Shown: in pieces, positions 52,458 through 60,576 of the stretch | How the letters are laid out: each line of letters begins with the position of its first letter | Numbering within the stretch: position 1 is the stretch's first letter | NCBI RefSeq assembly: GCF_033097365.1 | Contig: NZ_AP028461.1 | Span: forward strand, 9,637,501-9,701,500 | Direction of reading: 5' to 3' | Source: Actinoplanes sichuanensis | GTDB taxonomy: Bacteria; Actinomycetota; Actinomycetes; Mycobacteriales; Micromonosporaceae | DNA: 64,000 nt | The notes under the pieces: generated by a model | What the model saw: the letters and a program-made list of their open reading frames with translations, nothing else | The model's database searches: none | What the model was told of the DNA's origin: nothing | Program-made: the position numbers and the translations under genes

Positions 52458-53618
52458 TCATCGCCCTCTCCTCGCCTGGCTGTAGCGGTAGCGGTTCTGT
52501 AGGAAGTCTGCGACCCGTTGGATGTCGCGCGGGGTGTTCTGGATCTCGTTCCACTTGCGCACGGCGCCGTCGCTGAAGGTCCACTCGCCTTCGGTCCACC
52601 GGCAGTCGTCGGCAATCACCTTCAGGTCGGCCGCGAACTCGTCCGGTTCGATGACCCCGTCGCCGTCGCCGCGGGTGTGGCTGATCGCGTCCATGAGGTA
52701 GCCCATGCTGATGATCCCCGCGCCGTGCATGAGCCGTGATCTGCGGGGGGGCTTGTTCCAGGCGTCAGGGAACACCTGCTTCACAGCCGCCCAGAAATTG
52801 GCCAGCAGGGTGAACATCTCGCCGGTGTACGGCAGTGCCGCATCGTTGCGGAACCGATACAAGGCGCCATCGGACAGGCTGTTCTCCAGCATCCGCAGGA
52901 CGGAGTTGTCCTTGATGTAGCCGCCCGGGTTCGTGGGCGTCTGGATCATCCGGTGCAGCGGCGACCGCGTCTCGTCGAAGTTGAGCATCTCGAGGAGGGT
53001 GGCTGGCAGTTGGCGTACCCGAAGCGGGGCGGGCAGGGCACCGGAGGCACCGGGTAGCAGTTCGTGGATGAGCCCCTTGGGCAGCGCCTTGGTGTTGTTG
53101 ACCAGGATGAACTGGGAGCGTTGGTCTGCGGTGTCGTTGGCGATAAAGGCGCTGATGCTGATCGGGAACGCGTCGATGTTGGCGTCGCGGATGGCGGCGC
53201 AGCGCTGTTGACCGTCGACAATGAATCCGGGCCGGCGGTGGTCCGGTCCGTCGATCAGCGGGATCACCAGGGTGCCGGTTTCGACGTAGCCAGGGCTGTC
53301 GACGGCGGCCGGGGCCGGCTCGAACCGTACCCGCTTGTCGAAGGCGATCACGACGGCGTTGGGCAGTAGCGGGCTGTCGTCGGTTTCGATGTAGCGGCGG
53401 ATTGCCGCGACATGGGCGAGGACTTCCGGTCGCTGGTAGCCGTGCAACTCGGTGTTGTCGTCACGACGGATCCGCGAGACGGTGGCGATCTGCGGCACGA
53501 GTTTGCCGTCCATCGCGAATGTATAGAGGCTGCGTCCACGACCCTGCTGGATCTTCAGCGCGGGGAGCCGGAGCTCAGGGGCGGTGCCGGCGGCGTTGTC
53601 ACGTCGGGTCTTGGTCAC
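52458..53618 (-). CDS. dpdB: DpdB paralogue 2 (DGQHR-type, DndB-like)
   Basis: The protein has 386 residues. The signature FIVDGQQRCAAI lies near residue 138, preceded by LHGYQRPEVLAHVAAI and followed by SQFILVNNTKALPKGLIHEL. The C-terminal RSRLMHGAGIISMGYLMDAI is shared with the second copy at 54849. DpdB hydrolyses ATP and works with DpdA to insert preQ0 into DNA. It overlaps the 3' end of dpdA by 20 bases. Having two copies around one dpdA is unusual. Confidence 0.85.
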   Translation of the reverse strand: MTKTRRDNAAGTAPELRLPALKIQQGRGRSLYTFAMDGKLVPQIATVSRIRRDDNTELHGYQRPEVLAHVAAIRRYIETDDSPLLPNAVVIAFDKRVRFEPAPAAVDSPGYVETGTLVIPLIDGPDHRRPGFIVDGQQRCAAIRDANIDAFPISISAFIANDTADQRSQFILVNNTKALPKGLIHELLPGASGALPAPLRVRQLPATLLEMLNFDETRSPLHRMIQTPTNPGGYIKDNSVLRMLENSLSDGALYRFRNDAALPYTGEMFTLLANFWAAVKQVFPDAWNKPPRRSRLMHGAGIISMGYLMDAISHTRGDGDGVIEPDEFAADLKVIADDCRWTEGEWTFSDGAVRKWNEIQNTPRDIQRVADFLQNRYRYSQARRGR

Positions 53619-54852
53619 ACGGAGTCCTTCCTTGTTGTGCGCGCAGCCGCTGTTCGAACACGTACAGGTTGTGAAAGCCGCGCCGTTTGTTGCGTTCGGA
53701 ACCTCGGAAGATCACTATTTCGATCCCGATGGTCTTGCATAGGTCGCAGGCACAAGCCCGCCAGGGCCGATCCGCCAGGGTCGCACGATACTGGCTGCTG
53801 CGGTCGGACTTGCCGTCCCACACGGCGCTGTACTCGTCGAGCGCGTGGACGACCGGATCAATGTCGATCTCATCAGCGTCGTACTGCCGCAGCCGGGTCA
53901 GCGCGGTGCGTTCCAGTTCCAGCGCTCGGTTCTGGCTGATCTCGCCGGAGCGGATGCGGGCCTTGAGCTTGGCGTTACCGTCTACCTGCGGCACGCGCAG
54001 CGCCACATAGGTGCCGGTCGGTGTGTAGTAGTTGTCGCGGTCGTCCTTGAACGCCTGGCGAAACGGCGAGGTGCTGTCGAAGCTGGTGACGCCGTAGTCG
54101 GCGAACGTGCGCACCTCGTCGCAACGGCTGACGCCGAGCAGGTGAAACCGCGTGGTGTCATGGTCGCGGACCTGGTCGATCGCGGCGAGGCAGGCCAGGA
54201 TTTCGGGGGTCTTGAGAGGCACCATGCCGCCCAGCGCGATGCGTTGGTAGCCGATGTCTTGCAGGGTCTTGACGGCGTCGGCGTACGACTGCGGGCTCCA
54301 GCCCTGAGCTACACCGAGGGGGGCGAAGCTGACGCGGCGGGCTTTGCAGCGCTGCCAGAACTTCTCAGCCAGATCCAGGGTGATGTCCTGGCGACGTACC
54401 CACTCCTCAGCCCGCTTGTCATCGCGAGTTGTCTTGGGCTCGTACTGAAAGATCACGTGATCGACGGCGATCCCGTAGTGAAATCCGCAGCCGTCATAGA
54501 AGTCGATGACCTCATCGACGCTGTACGGCGGATACTCCTCGGTTACGTAGGAGAACGCGCCGCAGTCACCCATGATCTCCAGCGGGGTGTGGCCGTGGTC
54601 GAGACGGAAGAAGCGTCGTGCGCCTTCCCGGTAGAGGCGGTGGCGTTGCGCGACGGTGTACTTTCCAGTGCCAGCCGCCGTGCCGTCCACGATGGCCTTA
54701 GAGACCAGCAGCCCGTCGAAGGGAGCTTGGGTGAGGACCTCGTGGGCGTACTGGTCGTCTCGTTGCCGGACGCGGAACGGGTCGCGTTCCTCGGTGACGA
54801 AATGGAAGCCGGGGTCGACCTGGTCCTGGCTGTCGGGAAAGAAGAACTTCAC
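53599..54852 (-). CDS. dpdA: DpdA, TGT-like DNA 7-deazaguanine transglycosylase
   Basis: The enzyme has 417 residues from GTG 54852, which overlaps the stop of the upstream dpdB. DpdA is a paralogue of tRNA-guanine transglycosylase that exchanges guanine in DNA for preQ0. Visible features are LEIMGDCGAFSYVTEE near residue 93, FHYGIAVDHVIFQYEP, GYQRIALGGMVPLKTPEI, and the zinc site CACDLCKTIGIEIVIFRG followed by GFHNLYV (CxCxxC plus His). No archaeal or eukaryotic TGT extension is present. It is the defining gene of the locus. Confidence 0.92.
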   Translation of the reverse strand: MKFFFPDSQDQVDPGFHFVTEERDPFRVRQRDDQYAHEVLTQAPFDGLLVSKAIVDGTAAGTGKYTVAQRHRLYREGARRFFRLDHGHTPLEIMGDCGAFSYVTEEYPPYSVDEVIDFYDGCGFHYGIAVDHVIFQYEPKTTRDDKRAEEWVRRQDITLDLAEKFWQRCKARRVSFAPLGVAQGWSPQSYADAVKTLQDIGYQRIALGGMVPLKTPEILACLAAIDQVRDHDTTRFHLLGVSRCDEVRTFADYGVTSFDSTSPFRQAFKDDRDNYYTPTGTYVALRVPQVDGNAKLKARIRSGEISQNRALELERTALTRLRQYDADEIDIDPVVHALDEYSAVWDGKSDRSSQYRATLADRPWRACACDLCKTIGIEIVIFRGSERNKRRGFHNLYVFEQRLRAQQGRTPCDQDPT

Positions 54853-55994
54853 GACAGCTCCGACCGGGTGTTGTGGTAAACGCGGATGATGTAGTTGGAC
54901 AGCTCTTGGGTGTGCTTGGTCAGGTTCTGGATCTCGTTCCACCGCAGGCCCAGGTCGTCCCAGATGCCGGCGGTCCAGTGGCAGTACGGCGCGATGAGGC
55001 CGAGGTGCTGGCGGATGATCTGCGGCGCGTTGGCGCCGCGAGGATCGACGGCGCCCAGGATCCGGTCCATTAGCCGGCCCATCGCGCGAATACCGGCTCC
55101 GTGCATGAGGCGGCTCTTGGCAGGCGGTAGCCCCCAGGCGTCGGGAAAGGTGTCGCGGACAGCGGCCCAGTAGACGTACAGGGCCTGCAGGATGGCGTCG
55201 AAGTCGGTCTCATTGCGGCTGACGTCGCGGTACGGGAACAGGGATCCCGCCGGGGAATTCAGGCTCTCGTGGAGCATGCGCACCAGGATGGTGTCGGTGA
55301 TCACCGCGTGGGGTGTCTGCTCCCGGGTGGTGGAGGTGCGTTTGATCAGCCCATACAGCGGCGAATTCGGGTCGGTATTGAGGATGTCGCACAGCGCGGA
55401 AGGTGCCTTGTGCATCGCGAGCCGCGGGGGAAGAGGGCTGTCGACCTCGGGTAGCAGTTCGGTGACGAGTCCGCGTGGCAGGGGGCGGGTGTTGTTGACT
55501 CGCAGGAACTGGTCGCGTTGCTGGGTGACGCTGTCGGCGACGAAGGCGGTAACGGGTACGGGGAAGTCGCTGCGCCGTGTGCGTGCCAGGGCGAGCGCGC
55601 GTTGCTGTCCGTCGACGATCCAGGCGGGCTTGGGCTTGCCCTTTGCCGGTAGCGGGATGGTCAGTTTGCCGGCAGTTGCCAAGCCGTCGCTGGCCCCGGG
55701 TCCGCGGCTGGACTCGAATTTTGCACGTGATGACAGCGCGAGGATGATCGGGTTCGGGAACAGCGCGCCGTCGGTGTTGAGGTAGTCGATGATCTCCTCG
55801 ACGTGCCGGCGTACCTCGGGACGCTGGTAACCGATGAGATTGCCGCCGTCGTCGCGGCTCAGCCGGGAGATATCCGCGATGTCCAGGACTTCGTTAGCCC
55901 GTAGCGCGAACACATACAGTGGGTAGGTCCTGCTCTGGTCGATGCGTAGGGCCCGGCGGGTGAGGTTCTTGGCAGAGGACGGCACGGCGGGCAT
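54849..55994 (-). CDS. dpdB: DpdB paralogue 1 (DGQHR-type, DndB-like)
   Basis: The protein has 381 residues. WIVDGQQRALALARTRR near residue 126 is the family hallmark. LIGYQRPEVRRHVEEIIDYL, DQFLRVNNTRPLPRGLVTEL and SRLMHGAGIRAMGRLMDRIL match the second copy segment by segment, so the two are diverged paralogues. ATG 55994 overlaps the stop of the upstream gene (TGATG), and the gene overlaps dpdA by 4 bases. Both neighbours suggest it is made together with DpdA. Confidence 0.87.
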   Translation of the reverse strand: MPAVPSSAKNLTRRALRIDQSRTYPLYVFALRANEVLDIADISRLSRDDGGNLIGYQRPEVRRHVEEIIDYLNTDGALFPNPIILALSSRAKFESSRGPGASDGLATAGKLTIPLPAKGKPKPAWIVDGQQRALALARTRRSDFPVPVTAFVADSVTQQRDQFLRVNNTRPLPRGLVTELLPEVDSPLPPRLAMHKAPSALCDILNTDPNSPLYGLIKRTSTTREQTPHAVITDTILVRMLHESLNSPAGSLFPYRDVSRNETDFDAILQALYVYWAAVRDTFPDAWGLPPAKSRLMHGAGIRAMGRLMDRILGAVDPRGANAPQIIRQHLGLIAPYCHWTAGIWDDLGLRWNEIQNLTKHTQELSNYIIRVYHNTRSELS

Positions 55995-56947
55995 CAGGGC
56001 CTCACCTGGGCGGCAACCTCGGTGAACAGGGCGCGGAAGCGGGACTGTTCGCAGGACTGGCCGGCTTGACGCAGTTGGCGCAGTAGCCTGGTCGCGGTGG
56101 CGGGCCCATTAGCGAGATGACCGGTGATGTAGTCACGGACGGCGTTGTCGGTGAGTCTCTGTCCGCCCGACCGCCGGCTGAGATCTGGTGGCGCCGCAGC
56201 GGTGGCCTGCTCGGCGAGTTTGCGCAGGGTGGCGGAGGACAGGTCGTCGGCTGAAGCGGCGAACAGGTGGGCGGCGGCGCGGACGTTGAGTGCCTGTAGG
56301 CTGCCGCCGACTACCGGGCGCAACGCGGCGGTGACCGGCACGAGAAGGTCGTCGATTTCGGGACACCGTCCGGACGGGCCGATGACGGCCAACTGTTGAC
56401 GGTCGGCCAGGCAGGCCGCGGCGTGACGCAGGTCGTCGGCGCACGCGCGTAGGTAGGCCTCGGACAGCACGGCGACGATGGTGGCCTGGGGATTCTGGCG
56501 AGCCAGCGCTGTGAAGGAGCGGGGAGTGCGGCGGCCAGCATCGGTCCAGCCGCCCAGCCGGCTCCACCAGTCGCGCATGGCAGCCGGTGTGGAGCCGGCC
56601 GCGTCGGCCTCCCCGGTCGTGAACGTCGCCGCATAGGGGGAGATCGGGGTGTCCGCCGCGATCAGCCCGTACCCGGCGGAGCACACCCACAAGTTCGTCG
56701 GTTGCTGCAGGCTGACCGGAAGGTTGCGGGCGATCTGCCAGTGTTCGCCGGCGTACAGGTCGACGGCGGCGATCCGGTCGACGACAGAGGTGGACAGCCG
56801 GTGGGTCCAGGCGGCGAAGCGTTGCCCAGGCCGTTGTTCCCGCAGTTCGCCGAGGCGCAGGCGGTCGGGCACTACCCGGGTCTTGCGGTTGGTGCAGGTC
56901 ACCACGAGATGCACCGGCCAGTCGGCCGCGCCGGGTTCCGCTTTCAC
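55994..56947 (-). CDS. YaaA/DUF6884-like protein in the DpdC position
   Basis: The protein has 317 residues. HLVVTCTNRKTRVVPDRLRL at the N-terminus and LWVCSAGYGLIAADTPISPY near residue 90 follow the YaaA/DUF6884 pattern, a fold that binds nucleic acid or handles nucleobase-like substrates. It lies between folE2 and dpdB with 4-base and 1-base overlaps. DpdC of other loci converts inserted dPreQ0 to the amide dADG; a similar step is plausible here by position, but I cannot confirm homology to DpdC. The C-terminal 80 residues are helical. Confidence 0.65.
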   Translation of the reverse strand: MKAEPGAADWPVHLVVTCTNRKTRVVPDRLRLGELREQRPGQRFAAWTHRLSTSVVDRIAAVDLYAGEHWQIARNLPVSLQQPTNLWVCSAGYGLIAADTPISPYAATFTTGEADAAGSTPAAMRDWWSRLGGWTDAGRRTPRSFTALARQNPQATIVAVLSEAYLRACADDLRHAAACLADRQQLAVIGPSGRCPEIDDLLVPVTAALRPVVGGSLQALNVRAAAHLFAASADDLSSATLRKLAEQATAAAPPDLSRRSGGQRLTDNAVRDYITGHLANGPATATRLLRQLRQAGQSCEQSRFRALFTEVAAQVRP

Positions 56948-57744
56948 GGGGCGCCGCCGATAGCACCGTCGTTCCAGCCGAGCTGCGCGTACGCTGCGTG
57001 GTTGTGGATGCTTTCGTCGTTGACCACCCGCACCCGGAACTGCGCCACGCGGGGGTCGTCGCGCAGCGCGAGGGCGACCTGGCGGGTCATGTCTTCGACG
57101 AAGACGGGGTTATCGTAGCCGGCCATCGTGACGTGACGCTCGTCCGGTCGTTTGAGTAATGCGTAGACCGGTGAGGATGCCGATGCCTCGGCGATGGCGA
57201 TGAGGTCGTCGAACCAGATCTCGCCGATGGCCGCCGGGTGGGCTTCGATGGTGACGTAGCCGCGTTGGTTGTGCGCGCCCCGGTCACTGATGGCTTTGCT
57301 GCAGGGACACACGCTGGTCACGGGCACCCGTACCCCTAGCGTCAGGACGGGGTCGCCGGTGCTCACGCTGGCGGTCAACGCGCATTGGTACTCGCTGAAC
57401 GACCGGGCGCCGGTGACGGGGGCTTGGCGCTCCAGGAAGTAGGCGAAGGCGAGGTGAACTCGGGCGCTGCCGCTGCCCATGCGCGTACGAAGATCTTCCA
57501 CCAGGCGCAGTGCGCTGTCGGGCGCGAGTTGGTCGCGCCATGCGTGCAGCACTTCCACGAAACGGCTCAGGTGCGCGCCTTTGACGTTGGCGTCGAGGCT
57601 GACCGCCATGTCGACGGTGGCGACCGTCTCGCGTTTGGCGCCCTGAGCGTCAGCTACAAGCAGCGGATAGCGCAGCCCTTCGATGCCGACATCGTCGAGA
57701 GCGACTCCGCGCTGGTCGGGCATTCCCTGCACGTCAGGAAGCAT
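56944..57744 (-). CDS. folE2: GTP cyclohydrolase FolE2 (type IB)
   Basis: The 266-residue enzyme opens GTP to 7,8-dihydroneopterin triphosphate, the first step toward preQ0. The active-site pattern VPVTSVCPCSKAISDRGAHN includes the catalytic Cys and the metal ligands, and EASASSPVYALLKRPDE and YDNPVFVEDMTRQVALAL are typical of FolE2. ATG 57744 overlaps the queD stop. Island-borne folE2 makes preQ0 supply independent of the host folate GTP cyclohydrolase and, because FolE2 tolerates other metals, of zinc status. Confidence 0.92.
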   Translation of the reverse strand: MLPDVQGMPDQRGVALDDVGIEGLRYPLLVADAQGAKRETVATVDMAVSLDANVKGAHLSRFVEVLHAWRDQLAPDSALRLVEDLRTRMGSGSARVHLAFAYFLERQAPVTGARSFSEYQCALTASVSTGDPVLTLGVRVPVTSVCPCSKAISDRGAHNQRGYVTIEAHPAAIGEIWFDDLIAIAEASASSPVYALLKRPDERHVTMAGYDNPVFVEDMTRQVALALRDDPRVAQFRVRVVNDESIHNHAAYAQLGWNDGAIGGAP

Positions 57745-58100
57745 CACTGCTCTCCCCGGTAGACGCAGCCGGAGGTGCACGTCTCCCGCACCATCACCGC
57801 CGACAACGGCAACTGACCGATCAGCCGGTCCCAGATCCAGCGGGCCAGCACTTCGCTGGTGGGGTTCTCCAGGCCAGGCACCTCGTTGAGGTAGTAGTGG
57901 TCGAGCTGATCGCGAAGCGGCTGGAACGCCTTCTTGATCTCGCTGAAGTCCATCACCCAGCCCGCCGCCGGATCGACTTCACCCTGGACGTGGACCTGCA
58001 CACGGTAGGAGTGACCGTGTAGGCGGGCGCATTTGTGCCCGTCCGGCACGTTCGGCAGCCGGTGCGCGGCTTCGAAGGTGAACTCCCGGAAGACTTCCAT
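57744..58100 (-). CDS. queD: 6-carboxytetrahydropterin synthase QueD
   Basis: The 118-residue protein begins [15 protein letters not shown]. Zinc ligands are the His of EAAHRL and the pair in LHGHSYRV. The catalytic Cys precedes them ([10 protein letters not shown]), and the C-terminal glutamate is in [13 protein letters not shown]. It makes CPH4 from dihydroneopterin triphosphate. ATG 58100 overlaps the queE stop (TGATG). Confidence 0.93.
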   Translation of the reverse strand: MEVFREFTFEAAHRLPNVPDGHKCARLHGHSYRVQVHVQGEVDPAAGWVMDFSEIKKAFQPLRDQLDHYYLNEVPGLENPTSEVLARWIWDRLIGQLPLSAVMVRETCTSGCVYRGEQ

Positions 58101-58738
58101 CAGGCGATTCCTATGTATTTGTGGGTCTGCAGGCTCAGTCGCCACTGCGGGTGTTCAAGGCAGTACCGCACGGCGGCCTCTGTGCTGGCGGCCCGGTCTG
58201 GGCCGTCCATAGGCTGCAACAGAAAGTGGTCGAATTCGAGGTCCTCGAACAGTCCCGGCTCTGCGCCGACCTGTGGGTAAACCAACTTCAGGTCATGGCC
58301 GCGAGTGAGCACCAGATCGGCGCCCGCCTTCGGGCTGACACAGATCCAGTCGAGGCCTGCTGGTGCTGGCCGAGTACCGTTCGTCTCGACGGCGACCTCG
58401 AAGCCCTCGGCGTGCAGTGCCTGTATAGCGGGCTCGTCCAACTGCAGCAGCGGCTCGCCGCCGGTACAGACGACGTAGGGCCGGCTGCGCGGATGAGGCT
58501 GCCCCTGCCAGGTTTTGGCCACGGCAGCGGCTAGATCGGCCGCAGAACGGAAACGGCCCCCACCGGGGCCGTCCGTGCCGACGAAATCGGTGTCGCAGAA
58601 CTGGCAGATGGCACGATGCCGGTCCGGCTCTCGCCCGGTCCACAAGTTGCAACTCGTGAACCGGCAGAACACAGCCGGGCGGCCAACATGAGTGCCTTCG
58701 CCCTGAAGCGTGTAGAAGATCTCCTTAACGCGATACAC
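58100..58738 (-). CDS. queE: 7-carboxy-7-deazaguanine synthase QueE (radical SAM)
   Basis: The 212-residue enzyme begins [19 protein letters not shown]. The cluster ligands are in a CX14CX2C arrangement (CNLWTG ... AICQFC) rather than the standard CX3CX2C. This is the variant known in some QueE enzymes. The SAM-binding CTGGEPLLQ follows. It contracts CPH4 to CDG. It starts with GTG 58738, 6 bases after the queC stop. Confidence 0.92.
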   Translation of the reverse strand: MYRVKEIFYTLQGEGTHVGRPAVFCRFTSCNLWTGREPDRHRAICQFCDTDFVGTDGPGGGRFRSAADLAAAVAKTWQGQPHPRSRPYVVCTGGEPLLQLDEPAIQALHAEGFEVAVETNGTRPAPAGLDWICVSPKAGADLVLTRGHDLKLVYPQVGAEPGLFEDLEFDHFLLQPMDGPDRAASTEAAVRYCLEHPQWRLSLQTHKYIGIA

Positions 58739-58744
58739 CGGAAC

Positions 58745-59449
58745 TCATCCTGCGGCCGGCGTCAACGCCGGGTCGGTCAGGCCGAGTTCGGCGAAGCCTC
58801 GCCCACGCAGCAGGCAGGAGTCGCAGGTTCCGCACGCGCGGCCGTCGACCGGGTCGTAGCAACTGTGGGTCCAGGCGTAGTCCACGCCCAACTCGATCCC
58901 GCGACGGATGGTCTCGGCCTTGGTCAACTCGATCAGCGGGGTGTGGATCCGCAACCGTTGACGGCCCTCGACGCCCGCCTTCGTGGCGAGGTTGGCCATC
59001 TGCTCGAAGGCGGCGATGAACTCTGGGCGGCAGTCCGGGTAGCCACTGTAGTCAAGCGCATTGACCCCGATGAACACATCGGAGGCGCCCAGGGTCTCCG
59101 CCCATGCAAGTGCGAAGGACAGGAAGATCGCGTTCCGGGCGGGCACGTACGTGATCGGGATGTCTTCACCGAGATCGTCCGCGCTGCCGTGGTGCGGCAC
59201 CGCGATAGCGCTGTCAGTCAGCGCCGACCCACCGAACACGCGTAGATCGATGTCGGCAACTATATGCTTAGCTGCTCCGAGTTCCGCCGCCACGCGGGCG
59301 GCGGCATCGAGCTCGACCGTGTGGCGCTGGCCGTAGCGGAAGCTGAGCGCATGAGCTTCGTGGCCCTCGTGCACCGCCATCGCGAGCACCGTGGCGGAGT
59401 CGAGGCCCCCACTGAGCAGCACAACTGCCTTGCTCTTCGCCGTGGACAT
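58745..59449 (-). CDS. queC: 7-cyano-7-deazaguanine (preQ0) synthase QueC
   Basis: This 234-residue PP-loop ATPase has the motif [17 protein letters not shown] at the N-terminus and a C-terminal zinc cluster [20 protein letters not shown]. It converts CDG to preQ0 with ATP and ammonia. It is the first gene of the long minus-strand Dpd transcript. A GGAGGAAAG lies about 12 bases before ATG 59449. The 750 bases upstream up to attR are non-coding. Confidence 0.94.
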   Translation of the reverse strand: MSTAKSKAVVLLSGGLDSATVLAMAVHEGHEAHALSFRYGQRHTVELDAAARVAAELGAAKHIVADIDLRVFGGSALTDSAIAVPHHGSADDLGEDIPITYVPARNAIFLSFALAWAETLGASDVFIGVNALDYSGYPDCRPEFIAAFEQMANLATKAGVEGRQRLRIHTPLIELTKAETIRRGIELGVDYAWTHSCYDPVDGRACGTCDSCLLRGRGFAELGLTDPALTPAAG

Positions 59450-60197
59450 ACCGGCCCCCGCTTTCCTCCACTAGTGGCCAGAAACTACACCAACACACTT
59501 AGAGGCGTGTCCGCAGTTTCAGCCAGGCTGATGTTGGCCACCCTACCCAACTACCGGCAGCGACGGAACTCACCACGGGGTGTGCAACCAAGATCAGTCG
59601 TCGCCACATGCCCGTTTGCTACCCACGGCAACGAGGCCCGTCCGAATCAGTGACGATGACTTCGGTCCGCCGTATCTGCGCCGCTAACTGACGGCACTGC
59701 CTAGCACTCCTCGTGTAGTTTCGTCGGCCACCAGTTGTGCATGAAGATGCAGTTTCGTGGCGCCGATGGCTAGGTCGGCAGGTCGGTTTTGATGGTTCCC
59801 TCGCGAAGGGCCGCAGTAGAATGACTGGTGCCTACAGGTGCCAAAGTCGAGGCTGTGGTGATCCACAGGTGATCGCACGTCGCCACGGCGGTTGCCGCAC
59901 CGCGATTACCTCGGCGGCAGGAGCCTTGCACTTTGCCCTGAGCAGCACTGATTGAAGCGGGTTCTACGCTGTGTGATGGCGTCGCGTGGTGATCCGGTGG
60001 TGATCGGATGTCGGCGACCGTTTCAGCATGGGCGCGACCGTTTCAGCACGTTCGAGTGGCCGCTATCGATCAGCGGGGCGCCTAGCTCGTGCACTCTGCC
60101 CAGACCTGCGGAAACGTGGAGCTGCCCTGAGCTGCTAATATGTCTTCGGAAACGGCTTTGTGTCCGGAGGTTACCGAGTGTTCCCGTGACCACTAGT
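59450..60197. other. Non-coding island end: queC promoter region and terminal repeats
   Basis: No gene is supported here. It should contain the main promoter of the Dpd operon. It also holds paired GGTGATC motifs at 59854-59875 and 59985-60007 (the latter a 23-bp exact match to 6298-6320), and two copies of GCGACCGTTTCAGCA at 60013-60027 and 60033-60047, 20 bases apart, near attR. Confidence 0.7.
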
Positions 60198-60252
60198 CAT
60201 CTGACTACGGATCAGAAGGTTAGGGGTTCGAGTCCCTTCGGGCGCACTTCTT
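60198..60252 (+). repeat. attR core (55-bp direct repeat, copy 2)
   Basis: This is identical to 6160-6214. It contains only the 3' half of tRNA-Arg(ACG), with no 5' half in front, so it is the displaced chromosomal tRNA end rather than a gene. Confidence 0.93.
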
Positions 60253-60257
60253 CGTTT

Positions 60258-60291
60258 AAGGCCTGAGCTGCGGAGACGCAGTTCAGGCCTT
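60258..60291 (+). terminator. Original chromosomal terminator of tRNA-Arg
   Basis: A 15-bp stem (AAGGCCTGAGCTGCG with CGCAGTTCAGGCCTT, one G-U pair) with a GAGA loop is followed by TTCTCGTTG. Before integration it followed tRNA-Arg directly. Confidence 0.78.
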
Positions 60292-60576
60292 TCTCGTTGT
60301 CCGGCCTTAAAGGGCTGGGTGGCGCGTGGGTGTCGTCACTTTCCGTGACGGATTGGATTGCGGCGGCTTCCTGGCCTACGGCTTTGCTTCTTGTTGATGG
60401 GCCGTTCTCCGAAGGTGCTTCTTTCTCGGCGCGCCCTACAGACCGGTTCTTCGCGGCCCTTTCCTTGATGCGTTTGCGGGTGTGCCGGGCCGAGGCCGGC
60501 ACTGACGCCGCGGTCGGGGCCGACCCACCGGAAAGAACCGCGAACCCGTGGTCACGGCCCTTTCCGGCGAGGTGGA
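60292..60576. other. Intergenic stretch with a candidate terminator hairpin
   Basis: No supported gene is present. An inverted repeat CCGGAAAG (60528-60535) with CTTTCCGG (60560-60567), 10 bases after the stop of the secreted-protein gene, may end its transcript. Confidence 0.45.

Larger units (their letters stand above)
6160..60252. mobile_element. 54-kb integrated genomic island in tRNA-Arg(ACG)
   Basis: The two ends are an exact 55-bp direct repeat: the tRNA-Arg anticodon-to-3'-end segment at 6160-6214 and the same bases at 60198-60252. Everything between looks accessory: an insertion sequence, a group II intron, two tyrosine integrases, a lanthipeptide cluster and a Dpd locus. Outside lie ordinary chromosomal genes. 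I see no FtsK/Tra translocase, relaxase or type IV secretion gene, so it is probably not self-transmissible. Neither integrase sits next to an end, which is unusual and suggests a composite or rearranged element. Confidence 0.88.
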
